This document shows, one piece after another, positions 1-7,667 of a stretch of DNA of 43,289 bases. A model generated the notes under the pieces. It was not told the DNA's origin and did no database searches. It saw only the letters and a program-made list of their open reading frames with translations. This stretch comes from Acidobacteriaceae bacterium (lineage in GTDB: Bacteria; Acidobacteriota; Terriglobia; Terriglobales; Acidobacteriaceae). Both the position numbers and the translations under genes were made by a program. Each line of letters starts with the position of its first letter. Position 1 is the first letter of the stretch. The stretch spans positions 1-43,289 of the forward strand of contig JASHNS010000088.1 in assembly GCA_030041515.1 (NCBI GenBank), read 5' to 3'.

Positions 1-498
1 CTTCATGCTGTTGCTCGTGAACTGCGCACGCAGCTCCGCTATTGCGCCGGCCGGATCGTGGGCGAGCCGCCCGAGTGCTGCGGCGATGCCGGTTTTCGAC
101 CGGGTTCCCTCCAGCACGATGGCGAAGAAGATTTCGATCTGGTAGAGATCGTCGCGTTTTGAGTCGAAGAACTGCCGCCGCTGTTCGACAGCGGCCCTGA
201 CGATCGGATCGTCGTAGCTTGCGAAGGGCACGTTGGGGCGGTTGCGCTTGAACAGGTACTGATAGACGTGGAAGCCGGGTCCGAAGTGCTTGAGCGCCGC
301 TTCGAGCCGCTTCACCGAGTATTCCTGCTCCGCGTGATCGAGGCTCTCGTAATCGACTCCGGTGACGCTCAGAACCATCCCCAGATCGCCGCTCTTGGTC
401 AGGAAGGTGTGCTCATTCCAGAAGCCGTACAGGTTGAGGTGGTCGTTGAGGGCCGCGGATTCCTTCCACGGCTTGATGACGCGGTCGAGGCAGAACAT
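1..498 (-). CDS. VirB4/TrbE-type conjugation ATPase, N-terminal part (cut by window edge)
   Basis: This is the first 166 residues of a VirB4/TrbE-family protein, the cytoplasmic ATPase that powers pilus assembly and DNA transfer in type IV secretion. The frame is open from an ATG at 498 to the window edge. The visible part matches the CagE/TrbE/VirB N-terminal domain: an early WNEHTFLTKSGDLGMVLSV segment, then GVDYESLDHAEQEY, then QYLFKR. The Walker motifs would lie beyond position 1. Its ATG overlaps the stop codon of the VirB3-like gene by one base (TGATG), so the two are probably translationally coupled. The order pilin, VirB3, VirB4 is the usual one for this operon type. I am confident of the family. 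Whether the full gene is intact cannot be seen. Confidence 0.85.
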   Translation of the reverse strand, partial: MFCLDRVIKPWKESAALNDHLNLYGFWNEHTFLTKSGDLGMVLSVTGVDYESLDHAEQEYSVKRLEAALKHFGPGFHVYQYLFKRNRPNVPFASYDDPIVRAAVEQRRQFFDSKRDDLYQIEIFFAIVLEGTRSKTGIAAALGRLAHDPAGAIAELRAQFTSNSMK

Positions 499-800
499 CA
501 GACCACCTCCACGCGCGGGACGCTCTGTTGTGCCGCGTCGTAGCGGGTCTTATACCGCTCCGACTTCGCCAGGATGCGCAGAAACGCCGGGTCGGTGTTG
601 GTGACCCGGTGTCCAAAAGCGAAGCCGCCGACGAAGACTGCCAGCCCGGCCAGAATCGAATTGAAGATATTGAAGGTGCCGACCGCGCCGACACAGACGA
701 GGTAAAACAGCGTCCGTTCGACCCCCAGATAGGTGAGCGGCTTATGCAGGCTCTTGTAGACGCGGTTCGTGCGTCGTTTTGATGGATGATGACTCTGCAT
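498..800 (-). CDS. VirB3/TrbD-like inner-membrane T4SS protein
   Basis: This is a 100-residue protein with a basic N-terminus (HHPSKRRTNRVYKSLHKPL) and a hydrophobic central region around residues 31-60 that can form one or two membrane segments. VirB3/TrbD proteins are small inner-membrane subunits that bind VirB4 and are needed for pilus biogenesis. The family call rests on size, the N-terminal 'hkpLtylGver' pattern, the membrane profile and the position between the pilin and VirB4 genes. The start is ATG at 800 with GAGGG just upstream. The stop overlaps the VirB4 start by one base. VirB3 families are short and weakly conserved, so the call leans partly on context. Confidence 0.78.
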   Translation of the reverse strand: MQSHHPSKRRTNRVYKSLHKPLTYLGVERTLFYLVCVGAVGTFNIFNSILAGLAVFVGGFAFGHRVTNTDPAFLRILAKSERYKTRYDAAQQSVPRVEVV

Positions 801-856
801 AAGCCCTCGGGGTCATAGGTGAATGGGACAGGATTTGGGTTGGGAGTCGCGAGCGA

Positions 857-1192
857 TTAAACGCCCCACAGCCAGCTCAGGACGTTCACCGCCATGACGG
901 CGATTCCGGTCCCGGCGGCTACGCCGGCGAGCGCCTTTTTCGCGCCAGGCTCGCCGTGCGCGAATCCATAGCCGCCGATCACGATAGCGATCAGGCTCGC
1001 CACCTTGGCGATGGTCCCGGTGAAGAGGTTCTGGAGGGAGGTAAAGCCAGTGTCAAAGGGAGAGGCCGACTGCGCATGCGCGGCCAGTGGAAGAAGAATT
1101 AACATCGCCAGAATTGCCGCAGACGGGCGACGGCAATTCCGGATTGAACCGAGCAAATTGGTTGCGAATGGTAGACGAATACGGCGTTTCAT
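857..1192 (-). CDS. TrbC/VirB2-family conjugative pilin
   Basis: This is a 111-residue protein with a long N-terminal signal region (basic start MKRRIRLPF, hydrophobic AAILAMLILLPLAAHA, likely cleavage after AHA), followed by two further hydrophobic segments. That is the architecture of VirB2/TrbC propilins, which are cleaved, inserted in the inner membrane and polymerised into the conjugative pilus. I chose the ATG at 1192 because an AGGAG lies six bases upstream. An in-frame ATG at 1198 directly abuts that AGGAG and is less likely. The gene is followed 56 bases later by the VirB3-like gene. No trbB/virB11 ATPase gene precedes it in the window. Confidence 0.8.
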   Translation of the reverse strand: MKRRIRLPFATNLLGSIRNCRRPSAAILAMLILLPLAAHAQSASPFDTGFTSLQNLFTGTIAKVASLIAIVIGGYGFAHGEPGAKKALAGVAAGTGIAVMAVNVLSWLWGV

Positions 1193-1268
1193 CAGCATCT
1201 CCTGCGACTGGAATGAGTCGGGTATGCCGTGACTGTAGGGCCTCTGATTTCGCCGCGTCTAATACTTC

Positions 1269-2276
1269 CTAAGCATCGCCCGATGCCCGCCGAATATCAG
1301 GTCCGCTCTTTCTATCTGAACTCCTCTCGTTGGCGTCGGCCAGGCGAGCCCGGGCCGGTGGCATCTTCAGAAGTGCTTTTTCATCGTCCATGAATTGCCT
1401 GCGAAGGTTCCTGGCGATCACCGGAAGAACGTTTGTATTCGGGCCTCGCCGGAAGATAAAGACAGTATCCACCGTCCAATCGACTCCCTGAATCGGGCGC
1501 GTGGTAAGGCCGTCGAGCAGCGGCATACCTTCGCGAATCAGGGCGAATCCGTCGCCTCGCTGAACGGCTTCCTGCAATTCCTGAGGATGCGATGTATGCG
1601 TGTGCGCCTCAAATGAAACGCCAATCTCTGAAAGAAGTTCCTGGAGCCTTGCGTGTGCTTCCGGATGTTGGGAGGGGCGCCGAAAGACCGTGAGATTAGC
1701 AGTGAGATCTGCCGCGGTCATTGCAGCTTTTCTGGCAAGGGAATGATCGCTAGGCAGACAGACTACAAGACGCTCCCTCTTGATAATCTCCATCCGTAAA
1801 CTGTCGTCAATGAGCGGCAGGCTGAGCACGGCCGCGTCCAGCCTGCCGTCTCGCAATTCCGCCATAATTGCCGCAGTATCGCCGCTCGATATTCTCACGC
1901 TGGATGCAGGCACAAGCGCCTTCTGCAGGTCAACTGCGCGGCGACAGATTTCGCGGTCGATGAAAGGTGTGCACCCAACGCGCAAGAGCTTGGCTTCACC
2001 CCGATGAATGGCCTCAAGGGCTGCAAGGGCAAGTTCCCGCGTTTCGAGCACATCTCTGGCAATCACCCGCAGCGCTTCTCCTGCAGGCGTCAGAACGATT
2101 CTGCCATTCTTTAACCGGCGAAACAGGCGAACTCCATAACGCTCCTGGAATTCCCTGACTTGTCGGCTCAGCGAAGGCTGGCTGGTGTGAAGGGCCGCGG
2201 CAGCAGCTCGAAATCCCCTGTGTTCGGCGATTGCGAGCAAATATCGAAAGTGTCTGAACTCAGCATAGTCATCCAT
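1269..2276 (-). CDS. LysR-type transcriptional regulator
   Basis: This is a 335-residue LysR-family regulator. Residues 5-65 form the winged helix-turn-helix (FRYLLAIAEHRGFRAAAAAL, then TSQPSLSRQVREFQERYGV). The remainder is the periplasmic-binding-protein-like effector domain (LRVGCTPFIDREIC, then RDGRLDAAVLSLPL). The open frame extends upstream to 2432, but I chose the ATG at 2276: homology to the family begins within a few residues and GGAG lies about ten bases upstream. It lies 76 bases upstream of the T4SS pilin gene on the same strand. LysR-type genes next to trb-type transfer operons are known from Tn4371-like elements, so control of transfer genes is a reasonable inference. The inducer is unknown. 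Confidence 0.9.
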   Translation of the reverse strand: MDDYAEFRHFRYLLAIAEHRGFRAAAAALHTSQPSLSRQVREFQERYGVRLFRRLKNGRIVLTPAGEALRVIARDVLETRELALAALEAIHRGEAKLLRVGCTPFIDREICRRAVDLQKALVPASSVRISSGDTAAIMAELRDGRLDAAVLSLPLIDDSLRMEIIKRERLVVCLPSDHSLARKAAMTAADLTANLTVFRRPSQHPEAHARLQELLSEIGVSFEAHTHTSHPQELQEAVQRGDGFALIREGMPLLDGLTTRPIQGVDWTVDTVFIFRRGPNTNVLPVIARNLRRQFMDDEKALLKMPPARARLADANERSSDRKSGPDIRRASGDA

Positions 2277-2354
2277 TGCCGTGAATCTCCGCTTGTGAGT
2301 ACGGCAAATCCACAACTTGTGGAAAGGTTGGACGTGCCACGAGGGCTTTCTGTT

Positions 2355-2376
2355 GTCTTTCCTGGTTACCAAAGAC
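2355..2376. promoter_or_regulatory. Candidate LysR operator
   Basis: A 22-bp interrupted palindrome has outer arms GTCTTT and AAAGAC and an inner TGGTTACCA. It lies about 80 bases upstream of the lysR start, in the 244-bp gap between the divergent lysR and HTH genes. LysR proteins usually bind interrupted dyads in such gaps and often regulate themselves. The outer and inner dyads are not centred on the same base, so this is only a candidate. Confidence 0.3.
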
Positions 2377-2520
2377 TTCCAAACCGCCGTAAATATGGCG
2401 ATGCCACGGTACTGCTGATATCTCCGGGGCATCGGCTGATACCTGGAAGATATTAGACAGCTAAATAGTGCGGATTGATGATGACCTCAGAAATGCCCGC
2501 TCATTACCAGGAGATTCACA

Positions 2521-2790
2521 TTGTTCCCCACCCGTCATGCCACTCGTACCATCGAGAGTCTGAACCCCCTTTCGGAATCGACCAGTTCGCGCAAACCAGT
2601 CGCCAGCGAACCGTTTCTACCCGAACCGCTCCTTGACAGCGATCAGGCCGCCGCAATCATGCGCATCCACCCTAAGACGCTGCAGCGATACGCACGTCAA
2701 GGACTGATCCGCGGTTTCCAACTCGGAACGATGTGGCGCTTCCGCGCCAGCGACATCGAACGCTGGATTGACGAGCGAATGGCAGGTTGA
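2521..2790 (+). CDS. Excisionase-like helix-turn-helix DNA-binding protein
   Basis: This is an 89-residue protein with a MerR/excisionase-type helix-turn-helix in its C-terminal half: LLDSDQAAAIMRIHPKTLQR, then a RYARQGLIRGFQLGTMWRF wing and a RASDIERWIDE helix. The N-terminal 35 residues look unstructured. The start is TTG at 2521, supported by AGGAG eight bases upstream. It sits directly before the integrase gene on the same strand, the usual place for a recombination directionality factor, so an Xis-like role is plausible. The same fold is also used by simple regulators, so excisionase function is inference. Confidence 0.75.
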   Translation: MFPTRHATRTIESLNPLSESTSSRKPVASEPFLPEPLLDSDQAAAIMRIHPKTLQRYARQGLIRGFQLGTMWRFRASDIERWIDERMAG

Positions 2791-2865
2791 TTTTTCCTAT
2801 CGACCTCTGCCCGGCGTGGCGGTACGCTTGTGAAAGCCATCCGTTACGCCTGGACGGGAGTTTTC

Positions 2866-4065
2866 ATGTCAAGGCGGACACGGTATCAGCAAGGAAGCGT
2901 GCAGCGCGAGAAGCGGCACAACGGACCTGATGTTTGGATTTTCCGGTGGCGCGAGACTGGGACGGACGGATCGAGCAAGTATCGTAAGGCGATCGTCGGA
3001 ACGGTTGCGTCGTTGACCACTGAAGCATCAGCCCTCAAGGCGGCTCAGGCACTGCGCATCGACGCAAACCAACAAACCCCGCAGGCGGACTCCGGGCCGA
3101 GCACGATTGCCAATCTCGTTTCGCACTACAAGCTCAAGGAACTGGCTGGAGAGCGAAACGGGCGCAAGGCGTTCTCGACGCGCGCCGCTTACGAATGCTA
3201 CCTGGAGAACTGGGTGCTTCCCCGCTGGGGGGAGTACAAGCTGGACCAGGTAAAGCCAGTCGCGGTAGAGGAGTGGCTGGACGGCATTAAGCGGGCGAGG
3301 GGCACGCGCGCCAAGATCCGAAACCTGATGAGTGCTCTTTTCACACACGCGATGCGCTACGAGTGGATCGACCGAAATCCGATCAAACTCGTGCGTCAAA
3401 GCGCCAAAAGAGAGCGCATTCCCGACGTACTGGAACTCGCCGAGATTCAGCTTCTGCTCAGCAAGCTCGCCGTTCGCGAACGGACACTGGCGCTGCTCGA
3501 TGCTGGCACAGGGCTTCGCGTCAGCGAACTGCTGGCGCTTCGGTGGCGGGACATCGATTTCGACAGACTGGAGATCAGCGTGACCCGGTCCATCTGGCAT
3601 CAGGTAGTGGGAGACTGCAAGACTGAGGCTTCAGCGAAGCCGGTCCCTCTGGACGGTTATATGGCGGAGGACCTGCAGCGCTGGAGACGGCTCTCACCAT
3701 TCGCCATGGCGGATGACTGGGTCTTTGCCAGCGAGACCAAGAAGGGCGATCAGCCCCTCTGGCCGGACAACCTCATGAAGCGGTACATCAGGCCGGTCGC
3801 ACGCGCGAACGGCATTCACAAACGGATCGGCTGGCACACTTTCCGCCACACCTTCGGTACGTTGCTGAAGGCGAATGGAGAGGATGTGAAGACCGTCCAG
3901 GAGCTCTTGCGGCATGCCAACAGCAGGATCACGCTTGAGGTTTACACGCAGGCTGTGACTTCGCATAAGCGGGCCGCGCAGAGCAGGGTTGTGAGAATGA
4001 TGGTCCCGAATTTGGGTGAGGTGAAGGGTGATGCGCACCCTCAGCGGGAGCAGTCCGGTGCTTAA
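2866..4065 (+). CDS. Tyrosine recombinase / integrase of the mobile element
   Basis: This is a 399-residue phage-type integrase. Residues from about 80 to 170 form the SAM-like core-binding domain (ISLAND-type 'YLENWVLPRWGEYKLDQVKP'). The catalytic domain follows with R218 (TGLRVSELL), H324 and R327 (HTFRHTFGT), H350 (LLRHAN) and nucleophile Y360 (EVYTQ), so all key residues are intact. I chose the ATG at 2866 because GGGAG lies five bases upstream; a GTG at 2830 is possible. The gene ends about 70 bases from the 3' end of tRNA-Asp and points towards it, the standard layout for elements integrated at tRNA genes. It probably integrates and excises the element containing the T4SS genes. Confidence 0.95.
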   Translation: MSRRTRYQQGSVQREKRHNGPDVWIFRWRETGTDGSSKYRKAIVGTVASLTTEASALKAAQALRIDANQQTPQADSGPSTIANLVSHYKLKELAGERNGRKAFSTRAAYECYLENWVLPRWGEYKLDQVKPVAVEEWLDGIKRARGTRAKIRNLMSALFTHAMRYEWIDRNPIKLVRQSAKRERIPDVLELAEIQLLLSKLAVRERTLALLDAGTGLRVSELLALRWRDIDFDRLEISVTRSIWHQVVGDCKTEASAKPVPLDGYMAEDLQRWRRLSPFAMADDWVFASETKKGDQPLWPDNLMKRYIRPVARANGIHKRIGWHTFRHTFGTLLKANGEDVKTVQELLRHANSRITLEVYTQAVTSHKRAAQSRVVRMMVPNLGEVKGDAHPQREQSGA

Positions 4066-4077
4066 TGAACCTGGATT

Positions 4078-4094
4078 GAACCCGAGACCTCTGC
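4078..4094 (-). repeat. Imperfect copy of the tRNA-Asp T-arm/variable region
   Basis: Sixteen of 17 bases here match tRNA-Asp positions 4155-4171. Read on the minus strand the segment continues into GGTTCAATCC, a typical T-loop sequence. It lies between the integrase stop and the real tRNA. It may be a remnant of a tRNA gene carried by the element or left by an earlier insertion. Confidence 0.5.
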
Positions 4095-4107
4095 TTTTTT
4101 CGGGGGT

Positions 4108-4138
4108 GCCATGCTTCTAAGCCTTTTAGAATCATGGC
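4108..4138. repeat. Palindrome at the tRNA 3' end: possible att core site
   Basis: Two 13-base arms, GCCATGcTTCTAA and TTAGAAtCATGGC, match at 12 of 13 positions and are separated by five bases (GCCTT). The right arm covers the encoded CCA end and discriminator base of tRNA-Asp. Paired inverted arms around a short spacer are the layout of a tyrosine-recombinase core site. The element's other end is outside the window, so the matching copy cannot be checked. It could instead act as an RNA hairpin after the tRNA, though no T-run follows. Confidence 0.45.
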
Positions 4139-4211
4139 GGGGACGACGGGGCTCGAACCCGCGACCTCTGCCGTGACAGGGCAGCATTCTAACCAACTGA
4201 ACTACGTCCCC
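4135..4211 (-). tRNA. tRNA-Asp (GTC anticodon)
   Basis: This is a 77-base tRNA including an encoded CCA. The acceptor arms GGGGACG and CGTCCCC pair perfectly, the anticodon loop CTGTCAC carries GTC, and the T-loop is GTTCGAG. It lies 163 bases downstream of gltX on the same strand and may be read from the same transcript. Its 3' end forms the boundary with the integrase-bearing element. Confidence 0.95.
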
Positions 4212-4374
4212 TCAGATTGTGTGAAGCGCGCCCGGAAAGCATTGCACGTTGCCGGGTATTGCGAGTTCATCGCGGGACTTACGCCCTGCGCAAACAGCGA
4301 AAGTGTCACCCTTACGCCATTCAGATTGTAGCAAAGAAAGCGGCAGGCAGTCGGCAATGGTGGCCGAGCCAGGG

Positions 4375-5826
4375 TCAGCCCACTGATGGCGGTTGGGAGA
4401 GGCCAGCGAGGCGCTGGACCGCGCGATCACGGCCCAGCGCCGCCATCACTGCGAACAAGCTGGGCGCGACGGCCTGCCCGGTGAGAGCAACGCGCGAGGC
4501 GTTGATGAGCGCTCCGGCCTTGATTCCCTTCTCCGCGGCAAAGGCGCGCAAAATCTCTTCGGCGGAGGCTTCCGTGAACTCTGGCGCGGTGGCGTAGCGT
4601 GCGGCGAGCTCTCGCAGCAGTCCGGGGAGTGCCGGATCGGCGAGGAATTTGGCAACGGCTGCGGGGTCGAATGCGAAACGGTCGCCGAAGTAGGCGCGGA
4701 ATGGCCCGGCGAAGTCTTTCAGGCTCCGCGCGCGGGGCTTGAGCAGGTCAATGGCCGCAAGAATCTCCTGCGGCAAGCGAGTGGGCTGGAACTCGGCTGC
4801 TTGCCATTCGGCTTCGATGAGAGGCAGAAGCTTCGCCGAGTCGTAGGCGCGAATGTACTCCGTGTTGAACCAGGCGAGCTTATCGTTGTCGAAGACCGCG
4901 TTAGATTTTGAAATGCCTTCGAGCGTAAAGAGACGAGTCAGATCGTCAGAGGAGAAGAGCTCACGATCTTTATGCGCGGGACCCGGCGACCAGCCGAGAA
5001 GCGCAAGGAAATTGCGAAAGGCTTCGGGGACGATGCCCATCTCCTTGTAAGCCATGACCGAAGTAGCGCCATGACGCTTGGAGAGCCGCGTTTTGTCCGG
5101 TCCGAGGATGAGCGGGACGTGGGCGAAGACGGGCAGTGCAGCGCCGAGTGCGCGGTACTGAAGGATTTGCTTGGGCGTATTGGAGATGTGGTCGGCGCCG
5201 CGAATGATGTGCGTGAGGCGCATGTCGATGTCGTCGGCCACCACGGACAGGTGATAGGTGGGAATGCCGTCCGAGCGGAGGAGGACAAAGTCTTCAATCT
5301 CGGCATTGGCAAATTCGACGCGGCCGAAGACGGCATCGTCCCAGGAGGTCGAGCCGTCGGGGACGGCGAATCGGACCGCCGCAGGCTGGCCCGCGGCGCG
5401 GCGGCGCTCAGACTCCGCCGGGTCGAGCCCGCGGCAGCGGCGGTCGTACATGGGCGGGCGGCCGGCACGGGCGGCCTCGCCCCGGCGCTGCTCCAGCTCC
5501 TGTTTGGTACAGAAGCAGGAATAGGCGTGGCCGGAAGAGACGAGCAGCTCGGCGGTGCGACGGTAAAGCTCGAGGCGCTGCGACTGGAAGAACGGGCCTT
5601 CGTCCCAGGAGAGACCCAGCCAGCTCATGCCGTCGAGAATGCCCTGCACCATCTCCTCGGAGGAACGCTCGAAATCGGTATCTTCGATGCGGAGGATGAA
5701 GGTGCCTCCGAAGTGGTGCGCGAAAAGCCAGTTGAAGAGAGCAGTGCGGGCTCCGCCGACGTGGAGATAGCCGGTGGGTGAAGGAGCGAAGCGGACGCGG
5801 GGCGGCTTGGATTCGTTCTCAGGCAT
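4375..5826 (-). CDS. gltX: Glutamyl-tRNA synthetase
   Basis: This is a 483-residue class I aminoacyl-tRNA synthetase that charges tRNA-Glu with glutamate. The HIGH-type motif is RFAPSPTGYLHVGGARTAL near residue 10, and the KMSKS-type motif is KTRLSKRHGATS near residue 245. A cysteine pattern (CFCTKQEL, then RRC) in the zinc-binding region is partly kept. The ATG at 5826 is preferred over an in-frame TTG at 5838, because a -10-like GATAAT at 5843-5848 would leave almost no leader for the TTG. Neither start has a strong Shine-Dalgarno sequence. Whether the enzyme is discriminating or also charges tRNA-Gln cannot be told from motifs alone. Confidence 0.96.
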   Translation of the reverse strand: MPENESKPPRVRFAPSPTGYLHVGGARTALFNWLFAHHFGGTFILRIEDTDFERSSEEMVQGILDGMSWLGLSWDEGPFFQSQRLELYRRTAELLVSSGHAYSCFCTKQELEQRRGEAARAGRPPMYDRRCRGLDPAESERRRAAGQPAAVRFAVPDGSTSWDDAVFGRVEFANAEIEDFVLLRSDGIPTYHLSVVADDIDMRLTHIIRGADHISNTPKQILQYRALGAALPVFAHVPLILGPDKTRLSKRHGATSVMAYKEMGIVPEAFRNFLALLGWSPGPAHKDRELFSSDDLTRLFTLEGISKSNAVFDNDKLAWFNTEYIRAYDSAKLLPLIEAEWQAAEFQPTRLPQEILAAIDLLKPRARSLKDFAGPFRAYFGDRFAFDPAAVAKFLADPALPGLLRELAARYATAPEFTEASAEEILRAFAAEKGIKAGALINASRVALTGQAVAPSLFAVMAALGRDRAVQRLAGLSQPPSVG

Positions 5827-6002
5827 GATGGGAGCCAAACCATTATCTTAACGGGTTCATGCATGGCCGGCGCCCTCCGGTTCCGCCAACGACAGGCGGG
5901 TGTGGAATGCCAGGCAGTCATTTAAAATCGAGAGAACGCCGCCTGAACGCACCCCAACTCTGCGCAATCCGCGGCTGATCTAAAACACAGGCGGGAGCAG
6001 GG

Positions 6003-7625
6003 ATGGCGCAGGCGAGGCGCGATTCCGCGGCGCAAGCGCGGATTGCCGATGACGAATTCCACTACGAGCACTGGACGCCGCGCTACAACCCGTGGGTAAT
6101 CGCATTCACGGTAACGCTGGCGACCTTTATGGAGGCGCTCGACTCGAGCATTGCCAACGTTTCCCTGCCTCACATTGCGGGAACGCTCGGGGCGAGCTAC
6201 GAAGAAGCCACCTGGATCCTGACGTCCTACCTGGTTTCGAACGCGGTTGTGCTGCCGATCAGCGGGTGGATCGCGAATCGAATCGGCCGCAAGCGCTTTT
6301 ACATGACGTGTGTCGCGATCTTCACGTTGTTTTCTTTTCTGTGTGGTCTGGCCAACTCCCTTACCATGCTGATCGTTTTTCGCGTTTTTCAGGGAGCGGC
6401 TGGTGGTGGCCTGCAGCCGAGCGAGCGTGCGATTTTGGCAGACACCTTTGCGCCGGCGAAACGCAGCCTCGCGTTTGCGATCTATGGAATGGCGGTGGTG
6501 GTGGCTCCGGCGATCGGCCCCACGCTGGGCGGATGGATCACCGATAACTTTACCTGGCGCTGGATTTTCTTCCTGAACATCCCCGTCGGTATGCTTTCTC
6601 TCTTCCTCACGCGGCGAATTGTGGAGGATCCACCGTATTTGAAGCGGGTTCGCAGGAAACTGGGCAGCGTGGACGGGATCGGACTGGGATTGCTGGCGCT
6701 GACAATCGGCGCGCTGCAGATGATGCTCGACAAAGGCCAACAGGACGACTGGTTCGGGTCGCGCGTGATTGTCACCTTCGCCATCCTGGCCGTCGTGGGA
6801 TTCGGGCTGTTCCTGTGGCGTGAGACGACCGCGAAGCACCCGATCATCGATCTGTCCCTCTACCGCAAACGCAATTTCGCGATGAGCCAGATCGTGATGG
6901 TCGTCATTGGAGCCGCGCTGTACGCGACGACGGTCATGATTCCGGAATTTCTGCAGGAGATGATGGGTTACACCGCGACAGAGGCAGGACTGGCGCTTTC
7001 GGTGGGCGGGCTGGTGCTGATGGTGCTGCTGCCGATTGTGGGATGGCTGGGACAGAAGCTCGATCTGCGCCTGATGATCACCTTTGGGTTCGCGATGCTG
7101 ACCTTCGGTATTTGGCGGATCAGCGATTTGTACCTGGGAATTACGTTCGGGGACGCAGTGAGCTGGCGTGTGGTGATGGTATTGGGCATGCCATTTCTGT
7201 TCGTGCCCATCAGCGTGATGTCATATGTGGGCGTGCGGCAGGAGCAGAACAACGAGGTATCGGGCCTGACGGCGTTGGCGCGGAATATCGGCGGCAGCAT
7301 CGGCGTCTCCTTTATCAGCACCATGCTGGTCCGGCGTGCGCAGGTACACCAGGAGTACCTGGCGGCGCACGTATATCCGGGATCGCGACTGTACCGTGGA
7401 CTCGACCGGGCAATCGCGCATGCGATGGGGCAACACCTCTCTGCCGCAAATATGGGGGCGTATGCCGCCGGTCGGATTTACAGCATGATGATGCAACAGG
7501 CGCGCGCGCTGGCCTACATCGACACGATCCACGTGCTGGTCGTGCTGCTGGCCTGCCTCATTCCGATTGGATACCTGATGAAGAAGCCCCGCTTTGGGCA
7601 TAAGCCGACACCAGCCGCCGAGTAG
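6003..7625 (+). CDS. DHA2-family (EmrB/QacA-type) drug:H+ antiporter
   Basis: This is a 540-residue major facilitator protein with about 14 predicted membrane segments. The first helix carries the DHA2 signature (ALDSSIANVSLPHIAGTLG), followed by WILTSYLVSNAVVLPISGW, the loop GRKRFY and the antiporter motif C region (AVVVAPAIGPTLGGWI). Such proteins export lipophilic drugs in exchange for protons, and EmrB-type members usually work with an EmrA membrane-fusion partner and an outer-membrane channel. No emrA or tolC homologue is adjacent, so the gene is either a stand-alone transporter or has distant partners. ATG at 6003 has GGGAGCAGGG just upstream. The substrate is unknown. Confidence 0.9.
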   Translation: MAQARRDSAAQARIADDEFHYEHWTPRYNPWVIAFTVTLATFMEALDSSIANVSLPHIAGTLGASYEEATWILTSYLVSNAVVLPISGWIANRIGRKRFYMTCVAIFTLFSFLCGLANSLTMLIVFRVFQGAAGGGLQPSERAILADTFAPAKRSLAFAIYGMAVVVAPAIGPTLGGWITDNFTWRWIFFLNIPVGMLSLFLTRRIVEDPPYLKRVRRKLGSVDGIGLGLLALTIGALQMMLDKGQQDDWFGSRVIVTFAILAVVGFGLFLWRETTAKHPIIDLSLYRKRNFAMSQIVMVVIGAALYATTVMIPEFLQEMMGYTATEAGLALSVGGLVLMVLLPIVGWLGQKLDLRLMITFGFAMLTFGIWRISDLYLGITFGDAVSWRVVMVLGMPFLFVPISVMSYVGVRQEQNNEVSGLTALARNIGGSIGVSFISTMLVRRAQVHQEYLAAHVYPGSRLYRGLDRAIAHAMGQHLSAANMGAYAAGRIYSMMMQQARALAYIDTIHVLVVLLACLIPIGYLMKKPRFGHKPTPAAE

Positions 7626-7667
7626 ACGCACGCAGCCAGGTGGAGCGCGTAGCGTGTGTGGAGCTTG

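Noticed and set aside
4134-4331. Open frame beginning AGTTGLEPATSAV across tRNA-Asp
   Set aside because: This is the familiar spurious translation of the reverse strand of a tRNA gene.
7626-7667. Possible bidirectional terminator between the MFS gene and nuoN
   Set aside because: Some self-complementarity (CGCACGC with GCGTGTG) but no T-tract on either strand, so it is too weak to call.
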